A stretch of 64,000 nt of DNA from Streptomyces olivochromogenes. GTDB taxonomy: Bacteria; Actinomycetota; Actinomycetes; Streptomycetales; Streptomycetaceae. This document shows, in pieces, positions 44,557 to 52,069 of the stretch. The notes below the pieces were generated by a model. The model did not search any database, was not told where the DNA came from, and saw nothing but the letters and a program-made list of their open reading frames with translations. The position numbers and the translations under genes were made by a program. Positions within the stretch are counted from its first letter, which is position 1; the number at the start of each line of letters is the position of its first letter. The stretch spans positions 1 through 64,000 of the forward strand of contig NZ_JADDRL010000033.1 of the NCBI RefSeq assembly GCF_021538895.1, given 5' to 3'.

Positions 44557-45390
44557 TCAGCGGTGTTCCGCGTGCTCGCGGAAGCCGCGCGGCCGGCGGC
44601 CGGTGATGCGCAGGACGGTGTCGGTGACGCGGTCCTCGGCTCCCTCGGCGATGGCTCTGTCCATGCCGGCGAGCAGGGCGGCGAACTCAAGCGGCATCGT
44701 CCGGGCCAGGTGCTCGCGCATCTGCTCGTACGTCAGCCGCTGGTGGGTGACGGCGCGGCCGGTCACCTCGCTGAGGACGGACGCGACCTCGCCGTAGCTC
44801 AGCGCCTCGGGGCCGGTGATGACCAGGTCGGTGTCGGGAGCCTGGGCATCGGTCAGCGCGTGGGCGGCGACGGCCGCGATGTCGTCGGCGTCGATGAAGG
44901 CCACGCGCCCCTCGCCCGTCGCGGTCCGGATCGTGCCCTCCTCGCGGATGCTCCGGGCGTGCAGGTGGTCGCCGGTGAGGTTCTGCATGAACCAGGACGG
45001 CCGCAGTACCGCCCACTCGTCGAACAGGTCGGGCAAGGCCTGGTGCACTTGTCCGACGGCCGGGCCGCCGGCGGGGATCGCCGAGGAGCTGAGCAGTACG
45101 GCGCGGCGCACTCCACACGCCCGGGCCTGCTCCAGGAAGGGCAGCATGATGCCGGCAGGGTCGGCGGAGGCCAGGGGCGGGACGAGGTAGACGCCGTCCG
45201 CGCCGCTCAAGGCCTGTTCGTACGTCGAGCTGTCGAACCAGTCGAAGCGGACACCCTGCGCCCCCTGGACGTCGGTGGCGCCTCGACTGGCCGCCTTGAC
45301 CCGGTGTCCCCGGGCGGCGAGCTGTCGGGTCACGCGGCCGCCGGTGTTGCCGGTGGCGCCGATGACCAGGGCGGTGACGGGCGTGTTCAT
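44557..45390 (-). CDS. NAD(P)H-binding (NmrA-like) SDR-family oxidoreductase
   Basis: 277 aa from the ATG at 45390, four bases inside the SnoaL-like gene end (ATGA). Rossmann motif TALVIGATGNTGGRVTRQLA, then GADGVYLVPPLASADP, VRRAVLLSSSAIPAGG, VLRPSWFMQN, DADDIAAVAAHALTD. An atypical SDR of the NmrA/TMR kind. It probably works with the SnoaL-like partner under the divergent TetR regulator. Confidence 0.87.
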   Translation of the reverse strand: MNTPVTALVIGATGNTGGRVTRQLAARGHRVKAASRGATDVQGAQGVRFDWFDSSTYEQALSGADGVYLVPPLASADPAGIMLPFLEQARACGVRRAVLLSSSAIPAGGPAVGQVHQALPDLFDEWAVLRPSWFMQNLTGDHLHARSIREEGTIRTATGEGRVAFIDADDIAAVAAHALTDAQAPDTDLVITGPEALSYGEVASVLSEVTGRAVTHQRLTYEQMREHLARTMPLEFAALLAGMDRAIAEGAEDRVTDTVLRITGRRPRGFREHAEHR

Positions 45391-45815
45391 CGGCCGCTCC
45401 GGGTGAAGTCGGCCGAGCCGTCCTGGGGGACGGCGAGCGGGTTCCAGTAGTCGCGGTAGTGAGTGATGCGGCCGCCCACGACCGTCACGACGGCTATGTA
45501 GGTCATGTCGAAGGGCGCTCCGCTCGGGACCAGCTGCCCCACCCCGCGCATCTCGACCACGATCGTCTCCGGATCGTCGGTCCGGTGGATCTTCAGTTCG
45601 GGGAAGTCGTGCAGGTCGATGTGGTCGGGATAGTCGCGCATGTAGTCGGCGACGGCGGCTTTGCCCTCCAGTCGCTTCGGCCGGCCTTCGGGGGCGAAGG
45701 GGAACTCGAAGACGCCGTCCTGCGCCCACAGCTCGACCCAGGCGGAGATGTCCTTGTCGAGCAACAGGCGCAGGCCGTGGCGGTACAGGTCCGCCGGTTG
45801 CGTAGGCGTGGTCAT
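45387..45815 (-). CDS. SnoaL-like (NTF2-fold) protein
   Basis: 142 aa from the ATG at 45815. LYRHGLRLLLDKDISAWVEL, WAQDGVFEFPFAPEGRPKRL, EGKAAVADYMRDYPD and TYIAVVTVVGGRITHYRDYW are the SnoaL/NTF2 fold of small cyclases and isomerases, or non-enzymatic ligand binders. Its start lies just downstream of two TetR-type operators. Confidence 0.87.
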   Translation of the reverse strand: MTTPTQPADLYRHGLRLLLDKDISAWVELWAQDGVFEFPFAPEGRPKRLEGKAAVADYMRDYPDHIDLHDFPELKIHRTDDPETIVVEMRGVGQLVPSGAPFDMTYIAVVTVVGGRITHYRDYWNPLAVPQDGSADFTRSGR

Positions 45816-45836
45816 GGGGGTCCCTCCGATACGATA

Positions 45837-45884
45837 CGGACCCGAGGTCCGCTTAACGCCTCGAAGATACGGACCCAGGGTCCG
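45837..45884. promoter_or_regulatory. two TetR-type palindromic operators
   Basis: CGGACCCGAGGTCCG (45837-45851) and CGGACCCAGGGTCCG (45870-45884; a perfect 7-1-7 palindrome) lie 33 bp apart centre to centre, between the divergent SnoaL and tetR starts. Each is flanked by ATA on the left and TTA-like bases on the right. They are very likely binding sites of the adjacent TetR protein for both promoters. Confidence 0.8.
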
Positions 45885-45906
45885 TTTACTCAACTGGAGG
45901 AAGCCC

Positions 45907-46488
45907 GTGTCCGAGCGCAAGCCCCGTGCGGACGCCGCACGCAACCGCGAGGCCGTCCTCGCGGCCGCCGACCGGCTCTTCGCGAGCTGCGAGCGGCCCG
46001 AGCAGGTGACGATGGCCGACATCGCGACCGCCGCCGGCGTCGGCAAGGCGACCCTCTTCCGGGGCTTCACCGACCGCACCGGCCTGATCCGCGCGCTCTA
46101 CGAGACCCGCCTCGAACCGATTCGCCACGCCGTCATGGACGGTCCGCCCCCACTCGGGCCCGACACCCCGGCGATGGAGCGTGTCCCCGCCCTGCTCGAC
46201 GCCGTCCTGTGCTTCAAGCTCGACCACCGGCACCTTTCCCTGGCGCTGGAGGGGACGGGCAGCGACAGCCCGTACAGCGCGGAGCACTACGACTGGTGGC
46301 ACGACACGCTTCACCGCGTACTGGAGCAGCTGCCCGGGTTCAAGGGCGCTGACTTCGCGGCGCACGCGCTGCTCGCGGCCGTACGCGCCGATCTCGTCGA
46401 CCATCTGGTCGACCGGGGCATGTCCCGGGAGCACCTGCGGGCGGAGCTGGCCGCGTACACGGGCAGGATCCTGGGGGAGTTCGCCTGA
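45907..46488 (+). CDS. TetR-family transcriptional regulator
   Basis: 193 aa from a GTG at 45907, with GGAGG upstream. TetR helix-turn-helix: RNREAVLAAADRLFASCERP, VTMADIATAAGVGKATLFRGF. The C-terminal ligand domain is helical with LSLALEGTGSD. It faces the SnoaL-NmrA operon across two palindromic operators and presumably represses both. Confidence 0.92.
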   Translation: MSERKPRADAARNREAVLAAADRLFASCERPEQVTMADIATAAGVGKATLFRGFTDRTGLIRALYETRLEPIRHAVMDGPPPLGPDTPAMERVPALLDAVLCFKLDHRHLSLALEGTGSDSPYSAEHYDWWHDTLHRVLEQLPGFKGADFAAHALLAAVRADLVDHLVDRGMSREHLRAELAAYTGRILGEFA

Positions 46489-46506
46489 GCGACTTCAGGG
46501 GCGGTG

Positions 46507-46531
46507 GGCCGTGAAGCCGCCGTTCACGGCC
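46507..46531. terminator. hairpin after tetR
   Basis: GGCCGTGAA (46507-46515), 7-nt loop, TTCACGGCC (46523-46531): perfect 9-bp stem 18 bases after the stop, before the convergent gene ending at 46669. Confidence 0.6.
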
Positions 46532-46668
46532 TGTGCCTTGAGGCGGGAGCCACGGAGTCGTCGGTCCCGGCCGGGCGGAAGGAGCCGTGAGCGAGAACGC
46601 CCGGCCGCCCCCTCGACGGAGTTGGGGCACCCCCGCTCGTGTCCGCGACGTGATCCTGCGGACCGGCC

Positions 46669-47178
46669 CTATGCCTTCTTGAGCCCGAACTCGGCGGACG
46701 CGATGGCGAAGACGTCACCCGCGTCGACGGCCGCCACGTCCAGGACGTCGGCGATGAGATCCGCGAAGTCCTGGGTGGCCTTCAGTTGGGTGTCGTGGAT
46801 GGCGAACGACAGCTCCAGCGGCGCCACCTCAAGGGTGTTGACCAAGGAGTACTCGAAGGCCTGGACCCGCTGGGCGCTGTTGCCATTGCTGGTCTTGACC
46901 GCGAAGTCGACCCTGCCGTGGGGAATCGTCCCGCGGGGATGGGTCAACTCGATGAACGCTCCTTCGTCGTTCTCCAGTCGGATCCCGCCCGGGAAACTGG
47001 CCTCGCCGTTGCCGGTCGGGTTCACCTCCCCGCTGCCCATCGAGAACTTCACTCCCGGCAGCGGGCCGTTCAGCGGGGCGGCGGGTGCGATGGGGGAGAC
47101 ACTCACCCCTCGGTCTTCGAGCACGCCCCACACATGAGGGTCCAGTCGCATGCTCGCGGTACCTGTCGGCTTGCGCAT
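46669..47178 (-). CDS. hypothetical protein, possible HtaA-like beta domain
   Basis: 169 aa from the ATG at 47178 with GGAGGT upstream. Strand-rich: LDPHVWGVLEDRGVSVSPIA, GVKFSMGSGEVNPTGNGEAS, GGIRLENDEGAFIELTHPRG, VDFAVKTSNGNSAQRVQAFE. Parts resemble HtaA-type heme-binding domains (GG-x-R... ELTHPRGTI), but no heme ligand can be pointed out and there is no signal peptide. The relation is weak. Confidence 0.6.
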   Translation of the reverse strand: MRKPTGTASMRLDPHVWGVLEDRGVSVSPIAPAAPLNGPLPGVKFSMGSGEVNPTGNGEASFPGGIRLENDEGAFIELTHPRGTIPHGRVDFAVKTSNGNSAQRVQAFEYSLVNTLEVAPLELSFAIHDTQLKATQDFADLIADVLDVAAVDAGDVFAIASAEFGLKKA

Positions 47179-47321
47179 GCTGACCTCCGTTCTCTTGCTC
47201 CGGATGGGGACACGCCCAGCGTCACACCACCCCACACGGCCCGCACCCAGTAGGGGGCCAGGTGGGTTTACTCCCTCCGATCACCCGCATGAGCCTGAGC
47301 TCGGCGCTCGGTTCGGCTCGC

Positions 47322-48044
47322 TCAACCCGGCGAAACCTGCGCGTCGGGTGCCAGCCGTAGCCCGGCCGCGGCGAGGAAATCGGCGAGTTCGATGTGGCCG
47401 CCGTCGGTCCCGTCGTCCCACTGCGTCCAGAGGCTGGACTCCTCGCCGTCCCATGTGTCGCAGTCCTCGCTCGGATGCTGCTCCACGCTTCCCTCCCCGT
47501 GCCGGTACCGCAGATAGAGGTACTGGCCACTGGTCGTCCACGCGTCCCACTGCGACGGGCATTCCCCGCAGGTCTGGACGACCCGGGCGAGAACCGTGTC
47601 CTCGTGCAGGTGGGCCTCGACAGGGCCCAGGTGCTGGTCGTGGGCGAGCAGGAGATCGTCGTCCAGGGCGAGCAGGCGGACGCTCCCGGTGGCGAACCGG
47701 AGAGTGAGGCCGGCCGGGAAATCGCCGTGGGCGTCCCGATACCGAATCTCCCGGGCGGAACGGATCGGCTCACCGAGGAATCGGGTCACCGGGACGTCCG
47801 GCGGGTCGTCGACGACCACGACGTCGCCGTACCGCTCCATGGAGTACGGCCCCGGGGGCCGGCCGGTCCGGAGGGACAGGCCGGTGCCGGGCGTGTGGAA
47901 GTGCACCGGGCCGAGTCCCTCCAGGTGGAGCCACAGGTGCAGCAGCGAAGGCTCGGCCTCGCCGGATACGTGCCAGGACGTGGTCACCCGCAGCAGCCGC
48001 TTGCTGACCAGGTTGCCGGCGAACAGCTGCTCATCGTCGGTCAT
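47322..48044 (-). CDS. uncharacterised protein, CPSQ/CGEC-containing
   Basis: 240 aa from the ATG at 48044, overlapping the stop of the upstream broken gene (ATGA). The sequence is strand-rich and aromatic (VHFHTPGTGLSLRTG, SGQYLYLRYRHGEGSVEQ, WTQWDDGTDGGHIELADFL). One pair of cysteines (CGECPSQWD) could bind metal. No recognised family or membrane helix. Coupling suggests that it works with the upstream small protein. Confidence 0.6.
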   Translation of the reverse strand: MTDDEQLFAGNLVSKRLLRVTTSWHVSGEAEPSLLHLWLHLEGLGPVHFHTPGTGLSLRTGRPPGPYSMERYGDVVVVDDPPDVPVTRFLGEPIRSAREIRYRDAHGDFPAGLTLRFATGSVRLLALDDDLLLAHDQHLGPVEAHLHEDTVLARVVQTCGECPSQWDAWTTSGQYLYLRYRHGEGSVEQHPSEDCDTWDGEESSLWTQWDDGTDGGHIELADFLAAAGLRLAPDAQVSPG

Positions 48045-48355
48045 CGCCCCCACCTACCCCACCACTTGGGCGGCAACGGGTCCGCCGGGGCCGAGGTCGG
48101 CTGATCCGGGTGCAGGCCCAGTCGCCGCAGGGTGTCCGCGCGGACGCGGACGACGATGGTGCCCCACGGACGCCCGTCGGGATGTTTCCCGCACAGGAGG
48201 TCGACCCAGATGTCCTGCTCCGTGAAGGGCCACCAGTCGATGCCCCGGTCGCGCAGTCAATCCGCCATCAGCCGCCCGGCCCTCGGGGAGCCGTCGACGT
48301 TCTCGTAGACGAACAGGGTGACCCGCTCGGAGTCGTCTGGATACATGCCTGGCAT
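48041..48355 (-). pseudogene. small hypothetical gene interrupted by an in-frame TGA
   Basis: One frame runs from the ATG at 48355 (or 48346) to a stop overlapping the next gene (48041-48044). It reads MYPDDSERVTLFVYENVDG, then a TGA at 48257-48259 inside ...GRLMAD*LRDRGIDWWPFTEQ, and continues with DIWVDLLCGKHPDGRPWG to the end. Codon use and composition are gene-like on both sides of the TGA. A single TGG-to-TGA change would restore a 104-residue protein. Either a fresh nonsense mutation or a sequencing error. Confidence 0.7.
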
Positions 48356-48410
48356 CTTGCCTCACGGTCACCGCGGGGGACACGGAATTATTCGGGGGGG
48401 GGCGGCTCGG

Positions 48411-49016
48411 TCACAGCAGGCTGCTCCAGTAGGACCAGAACCGGGTGAGGACGAGCATGACGATCACGCCGTACCAGGCGGCCAGCAGCAACCAGTGGGA
48501 CTCCAGCACCAGGTTCAGGGTGCTGCGGCCCGCCGCCGGGACGGGGATGACGCCGTACTTGAGATTGTGCAGCGTGACGTACCAGAACAGCGCGATGGTG
48601 ACGACCCAGACGACGGCGCAGTAGGGGCACAGCCGGTTGAGTTCGAACAGCGACTGCTGGATCAGCCAGTGCGTGAACACGATCCCGACGAGCGTCCCGG
48701 CGTTGAGGGCGAGCAGGAGTGTCCGGTGCAGGCGGGCTCCGGCGAGCACCGCCACGCCGAGCGCGGCGACGGCGGCGAAGGCGCCCAGGCCGAGCAGCAT
48801 GTTGGGGAAGCCGAAGAGGTTGCCCTGCCAGCTGGCCATGGAGGTGTCGCAGCCGACGACCGGGCTGATGTTGCAACTCGGCCGGTAGCCCGGGTTCTTG
48901 AGCACGCGCCAGTCGTCGATGCTCAGACGGAGCGAGGCGAGCCAGCCGATGGTGCCGGTCAGCAGCAGGAGCCAGCCGATGCGTCTGCCGGTCCCTGCGG
49001 AGTGCGACGGCGTCAT
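48411..49016 (-). CDS. vitamin K epoxide reductase (VKOR) family membrane protein
   Basis: 201 aa. Five or so membrane helices. The outer-face cysteine pair motif is CNISPVVGCDTSMAS, followed by NLFGFPNMLLGLGAF, and the redox CxxC is ELNRLCPYCAVVW. These are standard VKOR features. It reoxidises a DsbA-like thiol oxidase using menaquinone, so it links envelope disulfide formation to the respiratory chain. It lies next to the nar/feo/cys island and has three copies of the shared palindrome upstream. Confidence 0.92.
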   Translation of the reverse strand: MTPSHSAGTGRRIGWLLLLTGTIGWLASLRLSIDDWRVLKNPGYRPSCNISPVVGCDTSMASWQGNLFGFPNMLLGLGAFAAVAALGVAVLAGARLHRTLLLALNAGTLVGIVFTHWLIQQSLFELNRLCPYCAVVWVVTIALFWYVTLHNLKYGVIPVPAAGRSTLNLVLESHWLLLAAWYGVIVMLVLTRFWSYWSSLL

Positions 49017-49083
49017 ACGGGGCTGGGGGTACGGCGTTGGGTGGCGGACGGCGTCCACGGGTGATCGTTCTCCATGGTCGGGA

Positions 49084-49181
49084 ACGTTAGGCGCTGCCCC
49101 GGTGCCGGGGCTGGGGCCGAACGTCCCTGGTCCCCCTGAGAGAAGGGACCGATGGGCGGTGTGAAGGGGGCCGTACGGCCC
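49084..49181 (-). promoter_or_regulatory. three-site palindrome cluster upstream of the VKOR gene
   Basis: GGGCCGAACGTCCC (49114-49127), GGACCGATGGGCGG (49146-49159) and GGGCCGTACGGCCC (49168-49181), at offsets of 32 and 22 bp. TAACGT (49089-49084, minus strand) is a plausible -10 box for VKOR, 25 bp from the nearest site. The same motif and spacing occur before cysE and feoA. The GC-rich form resembles DevR/OsdR-type boxes; this assignment is inference. Confidence 0.6.
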
Positions 49182-49466
49182 ATGCCGTGCCGTCGGCGGC
49201 ACGGGAGGCTGGTCCGCGACCGGCCGGGTGGCGACACGTACCGCCGCGTGGCGGCTGTGCGGCCTCGTCTTCTCCAATGCAAGGTCGTGCCCTGCGGCGC
49301 GCTCCCGGCCGGTCACCGTCCGGCCATCCGCTCTGCGTCCTGGACGGTCTTCCGCCACGTCCCCGGCGTCGGCCCGCACCGAGTGCTGGCCCGCCAGGTG
49401 CGCCGGCCGTGTCCGGGGCGTGGCGGACGCTCCCCGACCTGCTCGCGGTCCGTCAGCTGCGGTCCG
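49182..49466. other. 285-bp region without a recognised gene
   Basis: Read on both strands, no frame here looks like a protein. It contains CCGGTCACCGTCCGGCC at 49309-49325, a 17-bp string that recurs exactly at 51919-51935. Together with the site cluster and the VKOR leader it makes up a 450-bp gap (49017-49466). Confidence 0.4.
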
Positions 49467-49991
49467 TCAGCTGCGGTCCTTCAGTACGGGGAGCACCGCG
49501 GCGGCCCCGGTGGCGGCGTCGCCCCGGGGCGCGACGACGAGTGCCGCGCCCAGCCCTGTCAGCAGTGCGCCCAGGCCGGTGACCAGGGACGTCAGTTGCC
49601 AGGCCTGGTAGGCGGACATCAGCGAGGCACGCAACGTCTCGGCCATGAACGCGGTTTGGCGGAGTTTGGCGAGCTTCTCGTCGTTCCCGGCGGCGTGCAG
49701 TTCCGCGGTGATCTCGGAGTAGGTGCGGCCGTCGGTCGCGCGGGCCAGGTTCCCCTTGATCATGTCGGCGAAGGCCCGCGCCTCGGGCCCGGTCGCGAGG
49801 GGCCGGCCGGCGAACGGCGCCAGGTGGGCGGGCAGTCCGCGCTCGGGGAAAGTGATCTTCTGGGCCGCCAGTTCGGTGCGGATCTCGTTCCGGCCGCTGC
49901 GGCTGCGCCACAGCATCACGGGCCCGGCGGCCAGCAGCGCCGCGCCCATCGCCTTGAGCAGGGTGTCGGCTCCGCGGTTGGTGTGGGTCAT
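49467..49991 (-). CDS. two-pass membrane protein behind cysteine synthase, unknown
   Basis: 174 aa, GAGGAA before the ATG. An N-terminal hydrophobic segment (LLKAMGAALLAAGPVMLW), a helical central part (RNEIRTELAAQKITFPE, FADMIKGNLARATDGRTYSE) and a C-terminal helix pair (LTSLVTGLGALLTGLGAALV). No named family. It is 31 bp downstream of the cysteine synthase gene and is probably the last gene of that operon. Confidence 0.75.
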   Translation of the reverse strand: MTHTNRGADTLLKAMGAALLAAGPVMLWRSRSGRNEIRTELAAQKITFPERGLPAHLAPFAGRPLATGPEARAFADMIKGNLARATDGRTYSEITAELHAAGNDEKLAKLRQTAFMAETLRASLMSAYQAWQLTSLVTGLGALLTGLGAALVVAPRGDAATGAAAVLPVLKDRS

Positions 49992-50022
49992 GGGTGTTCT
50001 TCCTCGCTGGGTGTCGTTCCTA

Positions 50023-50946
50023 CTAATCCTGGAAGAGCGGGGTGCTCAGGTAGCGCTCGCCCGTGTCGGGCAGGACCACGACGATCAGGGCGTCCTTGTG
50101 CCGCGGGTGGCGCGCCACGGTCGTGGCTGCGTGCAGCGCCGCGCCCCCGGAGACGCCGGCGAGGATGCCCTCGGTACGGGCGAGCCGGCGCGCCTGTGCG
50201 CGGGCTTCGGCGACGGCGACCCGGCACACGGCGTCGTAGACGAAGGTGTCGAGCACGTCCGGAACGAAGCCGGCGCCGAGGCCCTGGATGCCGTGGGGGC
50301 CGGGTGTGCCGCCGGAGAGTACGGCGGACTCGGCCGGTTCCACGGCCACCACGGTGACGGCCGGGTTCTTCCGCTTCAGCACCTGGCCGACTCCGGTGAC
50401 GGTGCCACCGGTGCCGACACCGGCGACCAGCATGTCGACCTGTCCGTCGGTGTCCTGCCAGATCTCCTCGGCGGTGGTGCGCCGGTGGACCTCCGGATTG
50501 GCGGGGTTGGCGAACTGCTGAGGCATGAACCAGCCCTCGGCCGCGGCGAGTTCGGCGGCCCGGGCGACCGCTCCGGTCATGCCCTCGGCCGCCGGGGTGA
50601 GGACCAGATCGGCACCGTACGCGCGCAGCAGGGCCCGGCGTTCGACGCTCATGCTCTCGGGCATGGTGAAGGTGACGCGGTAGCCCTTGGCGGCGGCCAC
50701 CATGGCCAGCCCGATGCCCGTGTTGCCGCTGGTCGGCTCGACGATGCCCTGTCCGGGCCGCAGGGCACCGGTGGCTTCGGCGTCCTCGACCATCGCCAGG
50801 GCGATGCGGTCCTTGACGCTGCCGCCCGGGTTGCCGGACTCCAGTTTGGCGACCAGGCGCGCCGGCAGGTCCTCACCGTACCGGGACAGCTCCACCAGGG
50901 GTGTCCGGCCGATGAGCGCCGTGATCGAGGGGTGTATGGCTGGCAT
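50023..50946 (-). CDS. cysK: cysteine synthase A (O-acetylserine sulfhydrylase)
   Basis: 307 aa. PLP enzyme: lysine motif ESGNPGGSVKDRIAL, EPTSGNTGIGLAMVAAAKG (substrate loop), GVGTGGTVTGVGQVLK (phosphate loop), ILAGVSGGAAL near the end. It makes L-cysteine from O-acetylserine and sulfide. Its ATG (AGAGGA upstream) lies 74 bases inside the end of the serine acetyltransferase gene, so the two are coupled and may form a cysteine synthase complex. Confidence 0.95.
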   Translation of the reverse strand: MPAIHPSITALIGRTPLVELSRYGEDLPARLVAKLESGNPGGSVKDRIALAMVEDAEATGALRPGQGIVEPTSGNTGIGLAMVAAAKGYRVTFTMPESMSVERRALLRAYGADLVLTPAAEGMTGAVARAAELAAAEGWFMPQQFANPANPEVHRRTTAEEIWQDTDGQVDMLVAGVGTGGTVTGVGQVLKRKNPAVTVVAVEPAESAVLSGGTPGPHGIQGLGAGFVPDVLDTFVYDAVCRVAVAEARAQARRLARTEGILAGVSGGAALHAATTVARHPRHKDALIVVVLPDTGERYLSTPLFQD

Positions 50947-51574
50947 GGCTGTCCTCTGGGGATCGTTCGGTCGCGGGAGACGGTGCGACGTGGGGTCTTT
51001 CGGCCGGGGACGGGGGTGCTGCCGGTGCCCGGTCCGCCGGGTCCGGGGCGGGGCGGGCGCGGGTGGTGACGTCCGGGGGACCGGCGCGGACGCCGGAGTG
51101 GGCGGGGACGTCGGTCAGGACGAGGGCGTGGGCGCCGATCACCGTGTCGTCGCCGACGCGGACGGGACCGAGTACGGTCGCGCCGACGCCGAGGACGACC
51201 CGGTCACCGATGGTGGGGTGCCGCTTGGCGGCCTTGCGGTCGCGCCACCAGCCGGTGCCGCCGAGCGTCACGCGGTGGTAGAGCATCACGTCGTCCCCCA
51301 CCACCGCCGTCTCGCCGATCACCACGCCCATGCCGTGGTCGATGAAGCAGCGCCGGCCGATGACGGCTCCCGGATGGATCTCTATGCCGGTGACGGCACG
51401 GGAGAACTGGGACAGCGCCCGGGGCAGCAGCGGCACACCCGTGCGGTGCAGCCGGTGTGCGAGCCGGTGGAACCAGATGGCCCAGAGCCCCGGATACAGC
51501 AGGACCTCGGCCACGTGGATGCCGTGCAGTGCCGGATCCTTGCGGCAGGCCGTGCGCAGGTCTTCGACGATCAT
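50873..51574 (-). CDS. cysE: serine O-acetyltransferase with a long Pro-rich C-terminal extension
   Basis: 233 aa from the ATG at 51574 (GGAGAG upstream; a longer start at 51619 has no good ribosome site). EDLRTACRKDPALHGIHVAE leads into the left-handed beta-helix: GIEIHPGAVIGRRCFIDHGM, GVVIGETAVVGDDVMLYHRV, TLGGTGWWRDRKAAKRHP, GVGATVLGPVRVGDDTVIGA. Core enzyme ends near residue 170; the last ~65 residues (RPAPDPADRAPAAPPSPAER...) are Pro/Ala/Arg-rich and coincide with the region overlapping cysK. The usual C-terminal cysK-binding Ile is absent. Confidence 0.92.
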   Translation of the reverse strand: MIVEDLRTACRKDPALHGIHVAEVLLYPGLWAIWFHRLAHRLHRTGVPLLPRALSQFSRAVTGIEIHPGAVIGRRCFIDHGMGVVIGETAVVGDDVMLYHRVTLGGTGWWRDRKAAKRHPTIGDRVVLGVGATVLGPVRVGDDTVIGAHALVLTDVPAHSGVRAGPPDVTTRARPAPDPADRAPAAPPSPAERPHVAPSPATERSPEDSHASHTPLDHGAHRPDTPGGAVPVR

Positions 51575-51665
51575 GCGGTGTCTCTCCGTGGACTCGGACG
51601 GTGGCTGGTTCGCCGACACCGCCGCCCTGACGACGGCGATCAGGGATGCCGTTCTTCATGGGTTC

Positions 51666-51765
51666 GAACCGTAAGGCAGCCGGGACGGGCGCAACCCGGC
51701 CGAAGTGCCCCTGTCGCGCGGCCGACCGGCCCTTGTCGCCGTGGGCCTTCGAGGACCAGTGGTCC
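51666..51765. promoter_or_regulatory. three-site palindrome cluster between cysE and the hemerythrin gene
   Basis: GAACCGTAAGGCAG (51666-51679), CGGCCGAAGTGCCC (51697-51710) and CGGCCGACCGGCCC (51719-51732), offsets 31 and 22 bp, match the motif before VKOR and feoA. A further palindrome GGACCAGTGGTCC is at 51753-51765. The cluster is in the 495-bp divergent region (51575-52069), which otherwise holds no gene. It could serve cysE and the hemerythrin gene. Confidence 0.55.
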
Positions 51766-52069
51766 AGGGTGCCGGACCCGCCCGGCCCAGGCGCCGCCGA
51801 CGGGCGGCCGGGGATGCTCGACCGGGGATCGGAAGGGGAGGCGCCACGGAATACCGCGCCCGGTGCCGGCCGCGTCTTCTCGCATCACGCGGCGCCGCCG
51901 GGGCGGTGTCCTTCCCGTCCGGTCACCGTCCGGCCGCCTGCCAGGCCACCCAGGCGGCCGGTCCGTACGCCGTGCCGGCACCGCCCGCATCCAGGGCGTG
52001 TGCCGGCACCTGGCCCCTCACCGGCCCCGGTCGCACGCGACCGGTCAAGACCCGCTGGAGATATCGAAG

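Noticed and set aside
48394..48402. Run of nine G as a possible phase-variation tract
   Set aside because: It lies between the VKOR stop and the broken small gene, outside any coding frame, and not within a recognisable promoter.
49182..49466. Possible leader peptide starting at TTG near 49276 on the minus strand
   Set aside because: The frame lacks a ribosome site and the cysteine-rich end of known actinobacterial leader peptides; support is too weak to annotate.
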